A program made the position numbers and the translations under genes. The notes beneath the pieces were generated by a model. That model searched no databases, had not been told where the DNA came from, and saw only the letters and a program-made list of their open reading frames with translations. Shown one piece after another: positions 8,899 to 16,552 of a DNA stretch of 64,000 bases (positions within the stretch are counted from its first letter, which is position 1; every line of letters begins with the position of its first letter). The DNA comes from M1-B18 sp048264125 (GTDB lineage: Bacteria > Bacillota > Clostridia > Peptostreptococcales > Natronincolaceae): assembly GCA_048264125.1 (NCBI GenBank), contig JBLXDM010000002.1, positions 1 through 64,000 of the forward strand. The letters run 5' to 3'.

Positions 8899-9567
8899 CT
8901 ATTTCACCACCCACATATAGCCCATACCGTAAACCGTTTTGATATATTGTGCCGCATCCAACTTGTCCCGCAACCGCTTAACAGCGACTGAAAGCGCATT
9001 TTCATCCACATAATCTGCACCGTCTGTCCAGATTCGATCCAGTAGAACTGTTCGACTTAGGGTTAAACCCTGATTTTCCACCAGCAATCGTAGTAGCTTT
9101 TGTTCCGTTTTGCTCAATTCCACTGGAGTATCCCCCTTAAAAAAGGACATATGCTCAAAATCAAACTGATAGCTGTCAATGATTATCGCCTTTGATTCAC
9201 TCGTTATGCTTCGACGCAATTGGGCCTTGACTCTCGCCCGCAGGATCGTAACGCTAAAGGGCTTTGTGACGTAATCATCCGCACCATACTCTAAGCCCAG
9301 CACGACATCCATCTCGGTATCATTGGCAGTTAAAAGAATCACCGCAATCGGTTTATTAGCGGTTTTAACTTCTCGTAGAAGCTGTAGCCCACTGCCATCG
9401 GGGAGATTGATATCCAGCAAAACCAAATCCGTCACGCCACAGGCAAGCTGTTGGCGGGCGGATTTCAAATCGAAACACGAAACAATTTGATATTCCTGAT
9501 CCTTCAATGCAAGACTCAAGCCTCGGTTTAAATTACAATCATCTTCAACAATTAATATTTGTTTCAT
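8899..9567 (-). CDS. Response regulator, OmpR/PhoB family
   Basis: A 222-residue DNA-binding regulator. The receiver domain starts KQILIVEDD and has the phosphoacceptor Asp in LVLLDINLPDG (about residue 52) and the conserved Lys in VTKPF (about 101). The C-terminal winged helix runs from about 125 to 222 and ends in TVYGMGYMWVVK. The frame is open further upstream, but the ATG at 9567 follows AGGAAGGG at good spacing and begins exactly at the domain. It forms a pair with the kinase downstream and probably controls the ABC transporter. The 300 bp upstream (9568-9867) shows no gene; a TTGACC near 9700 is a possible -35 but no good -10 follows. Confidence 0.93.
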   Translation of the reverse strand: MKQILIVEDDCNLNRGLSLALKDQEYQIVSCFDLKSARQQLACGVTDLVLLDINLPDGSGLQLLREVKTANKPIAVILLTANDTEMDVVLGLEYGADDYVTKPFSVTILRARVKAQLRRSITSESKAIIIDSYQFDFEHMSFFKGDTPVELSKTEQKLLRLLVENQGLTLSRTVLLDRIWTDGADYVDENALSVAVKRLRDKLDAAQYIKTVYGMGYMWVVK

Positions 9568-9867
9568 CGCTTTACCCTTCCTCTTATCGATACTCATTAT
9601 TTGCATTTCCAGTATATCTTCCAGATAGTCCTTCAAGTAGTAGCGCCTTGGCCTCAACCCTCGACGTGCTTATACATAATTTGTATTGGGCCCTCTTGAT
9701 ATATGGTCAAATCCCTTTAAAATCCAGCATTTATGCTTCTTTATGTGCCTGGATTCTGTCTGTAGGATAATAATATCACAATGAATAAGAGATTTCAATT
9801 TGCTGGCTTACGTGGGTGTGAAGCCTATGTATAGCATGAAGATCCTCTTGTTGGAAGGAGCAGTCAT

Positions 9868-9905
9868 ACAAAAAAAGCCGGGCGGACAGCCTAAACTGTC
9901 CGCCC
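9868..9905 (-). terminator. Terminator of the eda-kdgK operon
   Basis: GGGCGGACAG pairs with CTGTCCGCCC (9880-9905) around a 6-nt loop; on the complement strand GGCTTTTTTTG follows. It lies 30 nt past the VOC gene stop. Confidence 0.85.
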
Positions 9906-9935
9906 AATCACAGGGATCTATACCTGCTTTATTTA

Positions 9936-10319
9936 TCAATATAAGGGGTGTGGTCGCTGAATAAAATGTAATATATTGCCCTCAGGGTCCTTAAAGAATA
10001 CGGTTTTAACCATGTTGGGATGCACCTTGAAATCCTCGATTATTGCAACATTTTCTGCCTTAAGCCCTTCGTATGCCTTCTCTATATCATCGGTGGCAAA
10101 AGCCAAATGTCTAAGACCCTGTGCCTTGTTATCTGCAGAATCAGTGTCACTGTCTGAAGGATATATCTCTATCATATTGCCATCCTCCATCAAAAGGAAG
10201 TAGGTTGGCATTTCCTTTTTGTTATCATAAACTATCTTTAAATCAAATAATTTTATATACCAGTCCTTAAGCTTGACGGTATCCTTAGCACATATGCCTA
10301 TATGCTCTAGCTTTGCCAT
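9936..10319 (-). CDS. VOC (glyoxalase/bleomycin-resistance) family protein
   Basis: A 127-residue single-module protein of the vicinal-oxygen-chelate superfamily. The first half starts KLEHIGICAKDT and contains NMIEIYP; the second contains LRHLAFATDD and DPEGNILHFIQ. The usual metal ligands would be His in LEHIG, Glu in MIEIY, His in LRHLA and a Glu near the end; the last position reads LHF here, so it is His, not Glu. The substrate cannot be told from sequence. The ATG at 10319 follows AGGAGGAG and lies 22 nt behind kdgK, so the protein may serve the ketodeoxygluconate pathway, or detoxify its aldehyde by-products; that is inference. Confidence 0.8.
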   Translation of the reverse strand: MAKLEHIGICAKDTVKLKDWYIKLFDLKIVYDNKKEMPTYFLLMEDGNMIEIYPSDSDTDSADNKAQGLRHLAFATDDIEKAYEGLKAENVAIIEDFKVHPNMVKTVFFKDPEGNILHFIQRPHPLY

Positions 10320-10341
10320 TTTATCTCCTCCTGTACAAAGA

Positions 10342-11364
10342 CTATCTTTGTACCCTTCCTGAAGCATCGCCCTTCATAAGGGTTGTAACCTCATCAATGG
10401 AAACCATATTTGCATCTCCCTCTATTGTGTGCTTTAGGCAGGAGGCTGCGACTGCAAACTCTAAGGCATCCTGATGACTCATGCCTGAGGTTAGACCATA
10501 GATAAGCCCTGCACCAAAGGAATCACCACCACCAACACGGTCAACTATTCGTATATCATAACGCTTTGATTTGCTGAAGCTGCTTCCGTCATATAATAGG
10601 GCAGACCAGCCGTTGTCTGAGGCAGAGAAGCTTTCTCTCAAGGTGATAGCAGCATATTTTAAGTCAAAACGACTAACCAACGCCTGTGCAACCTTTTTGT
10701 AGCCCTCATCACTCAAATGTCCACCTGTTATATCTGTTTCGTCAGCCTTGATACCAAATACCATTTCTGCATCCTCTTCATTGGCAATAACAACGTCACA
10801 ATATTTAACGATATCCGCCATTACTCTGCCGGCCTTTTCAGTTGACCAAAGCTTCTTTCTGTAGTTTAAATCTACGCTTACGGTAACTCCAGCAGCCTTG
10901 GCTGCCTTAACAGCCTCTAATGTGATGGCGGCAAGCTCATCTGATAAAGCAGGTGTTATGCCTGTAAAGTGGAACCATTCTGCAGCCTCAAAGATTGCCT
11001 CCCAGTTGAAATCCTCTTTTTTAGCCTCAGCTATAGCGGAGTGTGCTCTATCGTAGATAACCTTAGACGGTCTTTGAGAGGCTCCCTTTTCACAGAAATA
11101 GATGCCTACTCTGTCTCCGCCCCTTGTAATAAGGCCTGTGTTGACACCAAATTTTCTAAGCTCATTTACAGCCGCCTGTCCAATCTCGTGCTTAGGCAGC
11201 TTGGTTACGAAATAAGTATCCTTACCGTAGTTAGCCAGCGAAACAGCTACATTTGCCTCTCCGCCACCATATACTGCACCAAACTCCTTAGCCTGAACAA
11301 ATCTTTCATATCCCTGCGGCGCCAGTCTCAGCATTATTTCTCCAAAGGTTATAAACCTACCCAT
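10342..11364 (-). CDS. kdgK: 2-keto-3-deoxygluconate kinase (PfkB family)
   Basis: A 340-residue sugar kinase that should phosphorylate 2-keto-3-deoxygluconate to KDPG, the substrate of the aldolase encoded just upstream. PfkB signatures are visible: GGGEANVAVSLANYG near residue 34 and the anion-hole/catalytic motif VGGGDSFGAGLIYGL near 288, with the catalytic Asp in GDSFGAG. The gene follows eda by 16 nt. Assignment as KDG kinase and not another PfkB sugar kinase rests mainly on that neighbour and on the overall N-terminal sequence. Confidence 0.88.
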   Translation of the reverse strand: MGRFITFGEIMLRLAPQGYERFVQAKEFGAVYGGGEANVAVSLANYGKDTYFVTKLPKHEIGQAAVNELRKFGVNTGLITRGGDRVGIYFCEKGASQRPSKVIYDRAHSAIAEAKKEDFNWEAIFEAAEWFHFTGITPALSDELAAITLEAVKAAKAAGVTVSVDLNYRKKLWSTEKAGRVMADIVKYCDVVIANEEDAEMVFGIKADETDITGGHLSDEGYKKVAQALVSRFDLKYAAITLRESFSASDNGWSALLYDGSSFSKSKRYDIRIVDRVGGGDSFGAGLIYGLTSGMSHQDALEFAVAASCLKHTIEGDANMVSIDEVTTLMKGDASGRVQR

Positions 11365-11380
11365 ATGATCATCCTCCTTA

Positions 11381-12019
11381 TTATCTAGCTGCCTTAACGG
11401 CTTCTACAAATTTTCTAGCAGTCTCTGTTACCAGCTCATAATTTCCGGTTTTAGCACCCTTGGTCAGGTCTCCACCGGTTCCTATCGCCACTGCCCCTGC
11501 CTTTATCCAATCCTTCGCGTTTTCAAGGCTTACCCCACCTGTAGGCATGAAATTACCCTGTGGCAGAGGGCCTCTAAAGGAGCTGATTATTGAAGGTCCA
11601 AAGGCATTGCCTGGGAATACCTTAAGTATTTCTGCACCATACTCTAATGCCTCAACGGCTTCCTTAACCGTCATAACCCCCGGCATAATAGGAACTCTAT
11701 AACGATTACATAGCTTTATGGTTTCAATATTCAAGCTTGGACTAACGATATATTTTGCTCCTGCGAGAATACATAATCTTGCTGTTTCAGGGTCCAGCAC
11801 GGTACCTGCGCCTATGATCACATCCTCGTTCCTGTAGGTCTCAGAAAGCTCCTTAATAATGTCCACTGCTCCAGGGACGGTCATTGTAATTTCCAGCGCC
11901 TTTATTCCGCCCTTTTTAACGGCGTCCACGATCTTGATTCCCTCGTCCTTAGATTCAGCCCTGATAACCGCCACAACGCCACTATCGGTAATCTGTCTGA
12001 TGGTTTCTAATCTTTTCAC
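11381..12019 (-). CDS. eda: KDPG/KHG aldolase
   Basis: A 212-residue class I aldolase that splits 2-keto-3-deoxy-6-phosphogluconate into pyruvate and glyceraldehyde-3-phosphate. Visible motifs are ALEITMTVPGA with the conserved Glu, IGAGTVLDPE, and the Schiff-base Lys in SAKYIVSPSL-like AGAKYIVSPS. PTGGVSLENAKDWI closes the barrel. I chose the GTG at 12019, which follows AGAGGGAG with 7-nt spacing and gives the usual family length. An ATG 14 codons upstream lies in the operator. First gene of eda-kdgK-VOC; operator-like dyads and a promoter lie upstream, and an IclR regulator gene follows further upstream. Confidence 0.93.
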   Translation of the reverse strand: MKRLETIRQITDSGVVAVIRAESKDEGIKIVDAVKKGGIKALEITMTVPGAVDIIKELSETYRNEDVIIGAGTVLDPETARLCILAGAKYIVSPSLNIETIKLCNRYRVPIMPGVMTVKEAVEALEYGAEILKVFPGNAFGPSIISSFRGPLPQGNFMPTGGVSLENAKDWIKAGAVAIGTGGDLTKGAKTGNYELVTETARKFVEAVKAAR

Positions 12020-12045
12020 ACCAACACTCCCTCTGTTTTGTATTG

Positions 12046-12060
12046 TGAAACTTGGTTTCA
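12046..12060. promoter_or_regulatory. KdgR-like operator, site 1 (perfect dyad)
   Basis: TGAAACTTGGTTTCA: perfect 6+3+6 palindrome, 26 nt before the eda start codon and downstream of the promoter. It resembles dyads bound by KdgR-type IclR regulators. Confidence 0.65.
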
Positions 12061-12116
12061 TTGTTTTGTTTTGTAAAAGAGTTAATTCTCTATGGAATTA
12101 ACCTTGTTTCGTATCG

Positions 12117-12131
12117 TGAAATCGGGTTTCG
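12117..12131. promoter_or_regulatory. KdgR-like operator, site 2
   Basis: TGAAATCGGGTTTCG, an imperfect copy of site 1 exactly 71 bp away. Flanks are also similar (TTTTGTATTG versus TTTCGTATCG). It sits just downstream of the -10 box, over the expected start of transcription. Confidence 0.6.
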
Positions 12132-12146
12132 GTTTTTTCTAATATA

Positions 12147-12175
12147 ATTATATTTCTTTTATACATCAATATCAA
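12147..12175 (-). promoter_or_regulatory. Promoter of eda-kdgK
   Basis: TTGATA (12170-12175) and TATAAT (12147-12152) on the complement strand with a 17-bp spacer. Operator sites 1 and 2 lie downstream, so a bound regulator should block transcription. Confidence 0.7.
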
Positions 12176-12278
12176 CTATTATTTCAAAATGATATTAATT
12201 CATTTCGGGACTTTTCTTAGTTGAGGAAATTGCATATTATCACGGGAGTGCCTTCATCTTTTTATACAATTTCCTCAG

Positions 12279-13055
12279 CTATATACTGTGACCCAGCTGG
12301 TAGGAGATATTATGGGAGGTTTTCAGCAGCTCTGCCTTTAAATCCTCAACACGCTCATTAGTAAACCGCATTACCGGTCCTGAAACACTGATGGCTGCAA
12401 TAATTCTGCCCTTTAAGTCGTGTATCGGTACTGCAATACAACGAATGCCCTCCTCATGCTCCCTCTCGTCTAAGGCATAGCCCCGCTGTCTGACCTCCTC
12501 CAGATGAGCCTTAAATTCCGATAGGTCAGTTATGGTATTTTCAGTATATTTCCGCATTCCCTTTTCCTTTAATATGCTCTCAACCTCAGTGTTATCCAAG
12601 CCTGATAATAAAATCTTTCCAACACCGGTACAATGCACCGGCCCCCTCTTACCTACCTGGGAGTACATTCTAATGCTACTGTCGGTGCCCTCCACCTTGT
12701 CAATGTATACCGTCTCACCATTATCAAGTATTGCCAGATGCACCACCTCTCTGGTGAGCTTTGATATTTCCTCCAGAAAAGGCTTCGCTATTCTCCTTAT
12801 ATCCATTCGATCCAATATCGCACTGCCTAGAAATAATAGCTTCATACCCAGCTGGTAGTTGTCGTTACCGGGCTCCTTTTCGATATATCCCCGCTGCAGC
12901 AGTGTGTTCAACAATCTGTGTACTGTGCTTTTATGGAGCCCCGTCTTCTGCGCTAGTGCCGTTAACCCACTAATGCCCTTTTCCTCAGCCAATGCCTCCA
13001 GTATATCTATTACGCGATCAATCGATTGAACTGTATTTTCTGAGCCTTTAGCCAT
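12279..13055 (-). CDS. IclR-family transcriptional regulator, probably KdgR-like
   Basis: A 258-residue regulator. The N-terminal winged helix-turn-helix is visible in SIDRVIDILEALAEEKG through KTGLHKSTVHRLLNTLLQRGYI. The C-terminal IclR ligand domain includes GKILLSGL, EREHEEGIRCIAVPIHD and a final ISVSGP segment. The ATG at 13055 follows GAGGTGA; an upstream ATG lacks such a site. The gene lies directly upstream of eda-kdgK on the same strand, and both its own promoter region and that of eda carry TGAAAC-GTTTCA dyads. It therefore probably represses ketodeoxygluconate catabolism and itself, with a pathway sugar acid as inducer (inference). Confidence 0.9.
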   Translation of the reverse strand: MAKGSENTVQSIDRVIDILEALAEEKGISGLTALAQKTGLHKSTVHRLLNTLLQRGYIEKEPGNDNYQLGMKLLFLGSAILDRMDIRRIAKPFLEEISKLTREVVHLAILDNGETVYIDKVEGTDSSIRMYSQVGKRGPVHCTGVGKILLSGLDNTEVESILKEKGMRKYTENTITDLSEFKAHLEEVRQRGYALDEREHEEGIRCIAVPIHDLKGRIIAAISVSGPVMRFTNERVEDLKAELLKTSHNISYQLGHSI

Positions 13056-13086
13056 TCTTGTCACCTCATATCCATATTTCACTATT

Positions 13087-13101
13087 TGAAACCTAGTTTT
13101 A
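13087..13101. promoter_or_regulatory. KdgR-like operator, site 3, before the IclR gene
   Basis: TGAAACCTAGTTTTA, eleven of twelve half-site positions like site 1. A TATAAT at 13110-13115 lies immediately upstream in the direction of transcription, with only a weak -35. The site suggests autoregulation. Confidence 0.5.
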
Positions 13102-13157
13102 TTTTAGCTATTATATCATACTTTTTTTCACTTTTACAGTCTGAAAAAGGGATATTT

Positions 13158-16100
13158 CTATCCCTTTTCACCCATCATTATATCGATAAATATCCTTGCC
13201 AGCTCAGGGTCAAATTGAGTACCGGCATATTTTATTATTTCCTCCAGTGCCTCCTGATGGCTGATGGCCTTTTTATAGCTACTGGAATTTGTCATTACAT
13301 CATAGGCATCAACGATCGCCAATATTCTGGATAGCTTTGGAATTTTGTTCCCTCTAAGCCCCTGTGGATACCCGCTTCCGTCCCATCTTTCGTGATGGAA
13401 CAAAATATATTCTGCAATATGAAACAGCTCCTGCGAGGACTCGGCTATACGGTAGCCAATCTCCGAATGCCTTTTCATCTCCTCCCATTCGTCATTATTC
13501 AATGCGCCTGGCTTAGTGAGAATATGATCAGAAATTGCAATCTTTCCTATATCATGCAGCAGACATAGAAGCCTCAGCTCATCCAGCTCGTTTTCCTTTA
13601 AGCCAATTGCCCTTCCCAGCATTTGGCTTATATTTTTCATTCGCTGAGCATGCTCCTCAGTTTCATGGCTTCTTTCGTAGAGGGTTTTTTGTAGAGAGGC
13701 GATAATATTGCTTCTGGCGCTCTTGCTTTCCAAAAGCTTATGTCTATACATTTTTTCCTCAGCTTCCTTTATAATATCCCGTATGACCTCCTCAGATCTG
13801 GTCTTAGTTGCACTACCAATGGCGATGCTTATCTGCACATGCTCGGTTTTTTGATTTCTACAGGCCTCGTGGATTCTATTCATTATCTGGTTTGCTTGGA
13901 AATCGTTGGTATTGGGAAGTATGACTGCAAATTCATCACCACCCCATCTGGCGACAACATCCTCTACTCTACAGCAGGCCCTCATAATATCAGCAATCCG
14001 AATGAGCAGCTCATCCCCCTCCAGATGTCCGAACACGTCATTTGTAAGCTTCAACCCATTTACATCCCCTATCAAAATAGATAATGGCAGCTGTCTTGAA
14101 TTGTCTAAGCGCTTAAGCTCCTCTTCAAAAAATGCTCTATTATACAATCCTGTAAGCTTATCATGGAAGCTTAGATATCTTATCTTCTCATCCGCCTGCT
14201 TTCTATCGGTTATATCACGGATAATTGCAATGACCTCCTCCTCCCCACTGGCGACTTGACGCATTTCAAAATACCTTTCTCCCTGAGGAACTGAAAGCAT
14301 ATATTCTATCGAAGTAAGCCTTTGGCTCTCTATGGTCTTCCTTATGGTCGTAAGGATTAAGTCTGCTACATGTGTCGGCAAAATATCCCTTGCATTAGCA
14401 CCGACTAACTCTTGCTTTGTGGTTATCAGTCCATCGGTTTCTCCTGAATTAACATCTAGCATAGTGCCGTCTTTGCTGTATCTGATAATAATATCGGGAA
14501 TTGCAGTAACGATTGATCTGTATATCTCTTCGCTTTCCTTTAATGCCCTTTCTGACTCAAGGCGTTTTTTAATGTCGGTGTAGATCCCATAGTAGCCTAT
14601 AATTTTTTCATCTACTATTATGGACCCCCCTCGTATTGATACGGGAACCAGACATCCATCCTTTCTGCTTCTATAGGTTTCTATTTCAATATTGTCATTG
14701 GCCATAGCCCTTTCGCTTATTTTATGGGCCTCCTGTAAAAGCGACTCATTTGCAATCAGAAGGTCAAGGTTTCTGCCTATGCATTCATCCACAGTATAGC
14801 CGAAAATTGCAGTAAACTTCTCATTTATACTCTGAACATTACCCAAGGTATCGAGATAAACGATAGCATCCGGGGATAGCCTGAAGAGGGATTCCAATAT
14901 CTTTTTTTGTTCCTTTAGCTCCTCTTCTGCCTTTTTTCTTTCATTTATGTCGATATAGGTGCCAATCATCAATAATGGCAGGCCCTCCTCCGTCCAGGTC
15001 AGTACCTTTCCCCTATCCAGTATCCATCTATAGCTGCTATCACTGCATTTAATCCTATGCTCAGATATATATACCTCTGTTTCCCTATTGAAATGCTGCT
15101 TTAAAAGCTGCTTGACACCTGAAAGGTCCTCAGGATGTACCCTATCCTCCGTATTCTCAAGCTTTATATTTCCGTCGTCCTTACTGTAGCACAGTATCTC
15201 CATTGCCCGGTCGGAATAATGGACCTCATTTGTCTGGACATTCCACTCCCAAATTCCGTCACCGCTGGCCTCAAGGGCAAAACGCCATTTCATTTCACTT
15301 TCCTGAAGCTGCTGCTCCTTAAGCTGCAGTATATCATAGTTGTTTCTAAGCTCTAGCTCAGCCGCCAAAAGCTGCTCCAATGACGCCTCCAGCTCTTCGT
15401 TGGTGGACTGCAAATCCCTTTGACTCTCCCTGAGCTGCTCCTCCACCTGGCTTCTAAATAATGCCATGCCGATCATGTTGATAAAAATTTCGATTATGTC
15501 CTTATCTATTAGGACGGTGTCCTTCTCGACACCAAAAATCACATAGCCCATCACATAGCCCTTGTGATATATGCCAATAGCATAGAAGTCCTGCAGCCTG
15601 TATAGGCGTTCAATTAACCTGCCGGATTTAAACGGTATCTGGAAGGCAGAAGCCTCGCTGATATTTTTTATATTTATTAATTCCTTCTTTTTTATCAATG
15701 AAAGGGCTTCCTCCGGCACCTCCCATGTCTTCCCGACAATTTCAAAATCTAATATTTTCTCAATCAATCCCTGTCCTTCTATACCTGCAACGGCCTCCGT
15801 TACCAGTCTGCCGTCTCTGTTGTTGTATATGTTCAGCATAACAAAGGTGGCATTAGAAATCTCCCTTATATCCTCAGCCATCATTTGATAATTGTCCTCA
15901 GGAGCAGTGTTCAATTCGAAATACTTCATTGTTCGACTTGTCAGCTTTTTAATTCTTTCCTCTCGGAGGACTTCATTGGTGATATCCAGAAATATCGTGC
16001 TAAAATATCCTATATGACTGCTGCTGGCATGTATTAGGAACCACTTATCCAGCTGGTGAAAATACTGCTTAAATTCAACAGTCTCCTGCTTTAAAGCCAC

Positions 16101-16355
16101 CCTTCCATAGATACCTACCCAATCAAAAGCATCTTCTGTTATATCATGAAATATCTCCGTTACACGTTTTCCAATTATGTCTTCCCTCTTTAGTCCCAGC
16201 AATTCTTCAAAGGCCCTGTTGACCTCTACATAATAGTAATCAATTGGATTGTTGTCATCATCAAGGACTATTTTATGACAGGCATAGCAATTAATCATGT
16301 CATCTAATATAGATCTATCACCACCTGTAATTCGGATTCCTTTATCAATATCCAT
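13158..16355 (-). CDS. Multi-PAS GGDEF/HD-GYP c-di-GMP protein
   Basis: A 1065-residue soluble signalling protein with no membrane helix. The order is PAS (about 15-130), a GAF-like region (about 145-300), a coiled coil (about 310-350), three further PAS domains (about 355-480, 485-605, 610-725), GGDEF (about 730-860) and HD-GYP (about 885-1060). The cyclase motif GGDEF is intact near residue 805 and is preceded by RVED five residues upstream, the inhibitory I-site. HD-GYP has HDIGKIAI near 935 and GYP in GSGYPQG near 995. The protein could therefore both make and break c-di-GMP; which activity dominates cannot be read from sequence. It is transcribed alone. A PilZ-containing glycosyltransferase elsewhere in the window is a possible downstream target. 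Confidence 0.92.
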   Translation of the reverse strand: MDIDKGIRITGGDRSILDDMINCYACHKIVLDDDNNPIDYYYVEVNRAFEELLGLKREDIIGKRVTEIFHDITEDAFDWVGIYGRVALKQETVEFKQYFHQLDKWFLIHASSSHIGYFSTIFLDITNEVLREERIKKLTSRTMKYFELNTAPEDNYQMMAEDIREISNATFVMLNIYNNRDGRLVTEAVAGIEGQGLIEKILDFEIVGKTWEVPEEALSLIKKKELINIKNISEASAFQIPFKSGRLIERLYRLQDFYAIGIYHKGYVMGYVIFGVEKDTVLIDKDIIEIFINMIGMALFRSQVEEQLRESQRDLQSTNEELEASLEQLLAAELELRNNYDILQLKEQQLQESEMKWRFALEASGDGIWEWNVQTNEVHYSDRAMEILCYSKDDGNIKLENTEDRVHPEDLSGVKQLLKQHFNRETEVYISEHRIKCSDSSYRWILDRGKVLTWTEEGLPLLMIGTYIDINERKKAEEELKEQKKILESLFRLSPDAIVYLDTLGNVQSINEKFTAIFGYTVDECIGRNLDLLIANESLLQEAHKISERAMANDNIEIETYRSRKDGCLVPVSIRGGSIIVDEKIIGYYGIYTDIKKRLESERALKESEEIYRSIVTAIPDIIIRYSKDGTMLDVNSGETDGLITTKQELVGANARDILPTHVADLILTTIRKTIESQRLTSIEYMLSVPQGERYFEMRQVASGEEEVIAIIRDITDRKQADEKIRYLSFHDKLTGLYNRAFFEEELKRLDNSRQLPLSILIGDVNGLKLTNDVFGHLEGDELLIRIADIMRACCRVEDVVARWGGDEFAVILPNTNDFQANQIMNRIHEACRNQKTEHVQISIAIGSATKTRSEEVIRDIIKEAEEKMYRHKLLESKSARSNIIASLQKTLYERSHETEEHAQRMKNISQMLGRAIGLKENELDELRLLCLLHDIGKIAISDHILTKPGALNNDEWEEMKRHSEIGYRIAESSQELFHIAEYILFHHERWDGSGYPQGLRGNKIPKLSRILAIVDAYDVMTNSSSYKKAISHQEALEEIIKYAGTQFDPELARIFIDIMMGEKG

Positions 16356-16433
16356 AATCTCTCACTCACCCTATCCTTAAATCCAAAATATTTAGACATA
16401 ATTGTTTATACACTAATTTTCGACATAAGGCTA

Positions 16434-16465
16434 CCTATTTCCTGTTTATTTTAACAAGAAATAGG
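16434..16465. repeat. Hairpin in the leader of the GGDEF/HD-GYP gene
   Basis: CCTATTTC-C-TGTT pairs with AACA-A-GAAATAGG. It lies about 80 bp before the start codon, with no T run in the coding direction. Function unknown; no known riboswitch is recognised. Confidence 0.45.
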
Positions 16466-16490
16466 TCTTAGGTATGATTTTTTTATCGAC

Positions 16491-16519
16491 AAAAAAAGGC
16501 CCTTCAATTTGAAGGTCCT
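16491..16519 (-). terminator. Terminator of the trypsin-like protease gene
   Basis: On the complement strand AGGACCTTC pairs with GAAGGGCCT across a short loop, followed by seven T. It lies 34 nt past the protease stop codon. Confidence 0.75.
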
Positions 16520-16552
16520 TGAAGGGAAATTTTATAAATTTTTCTTTAAAGC

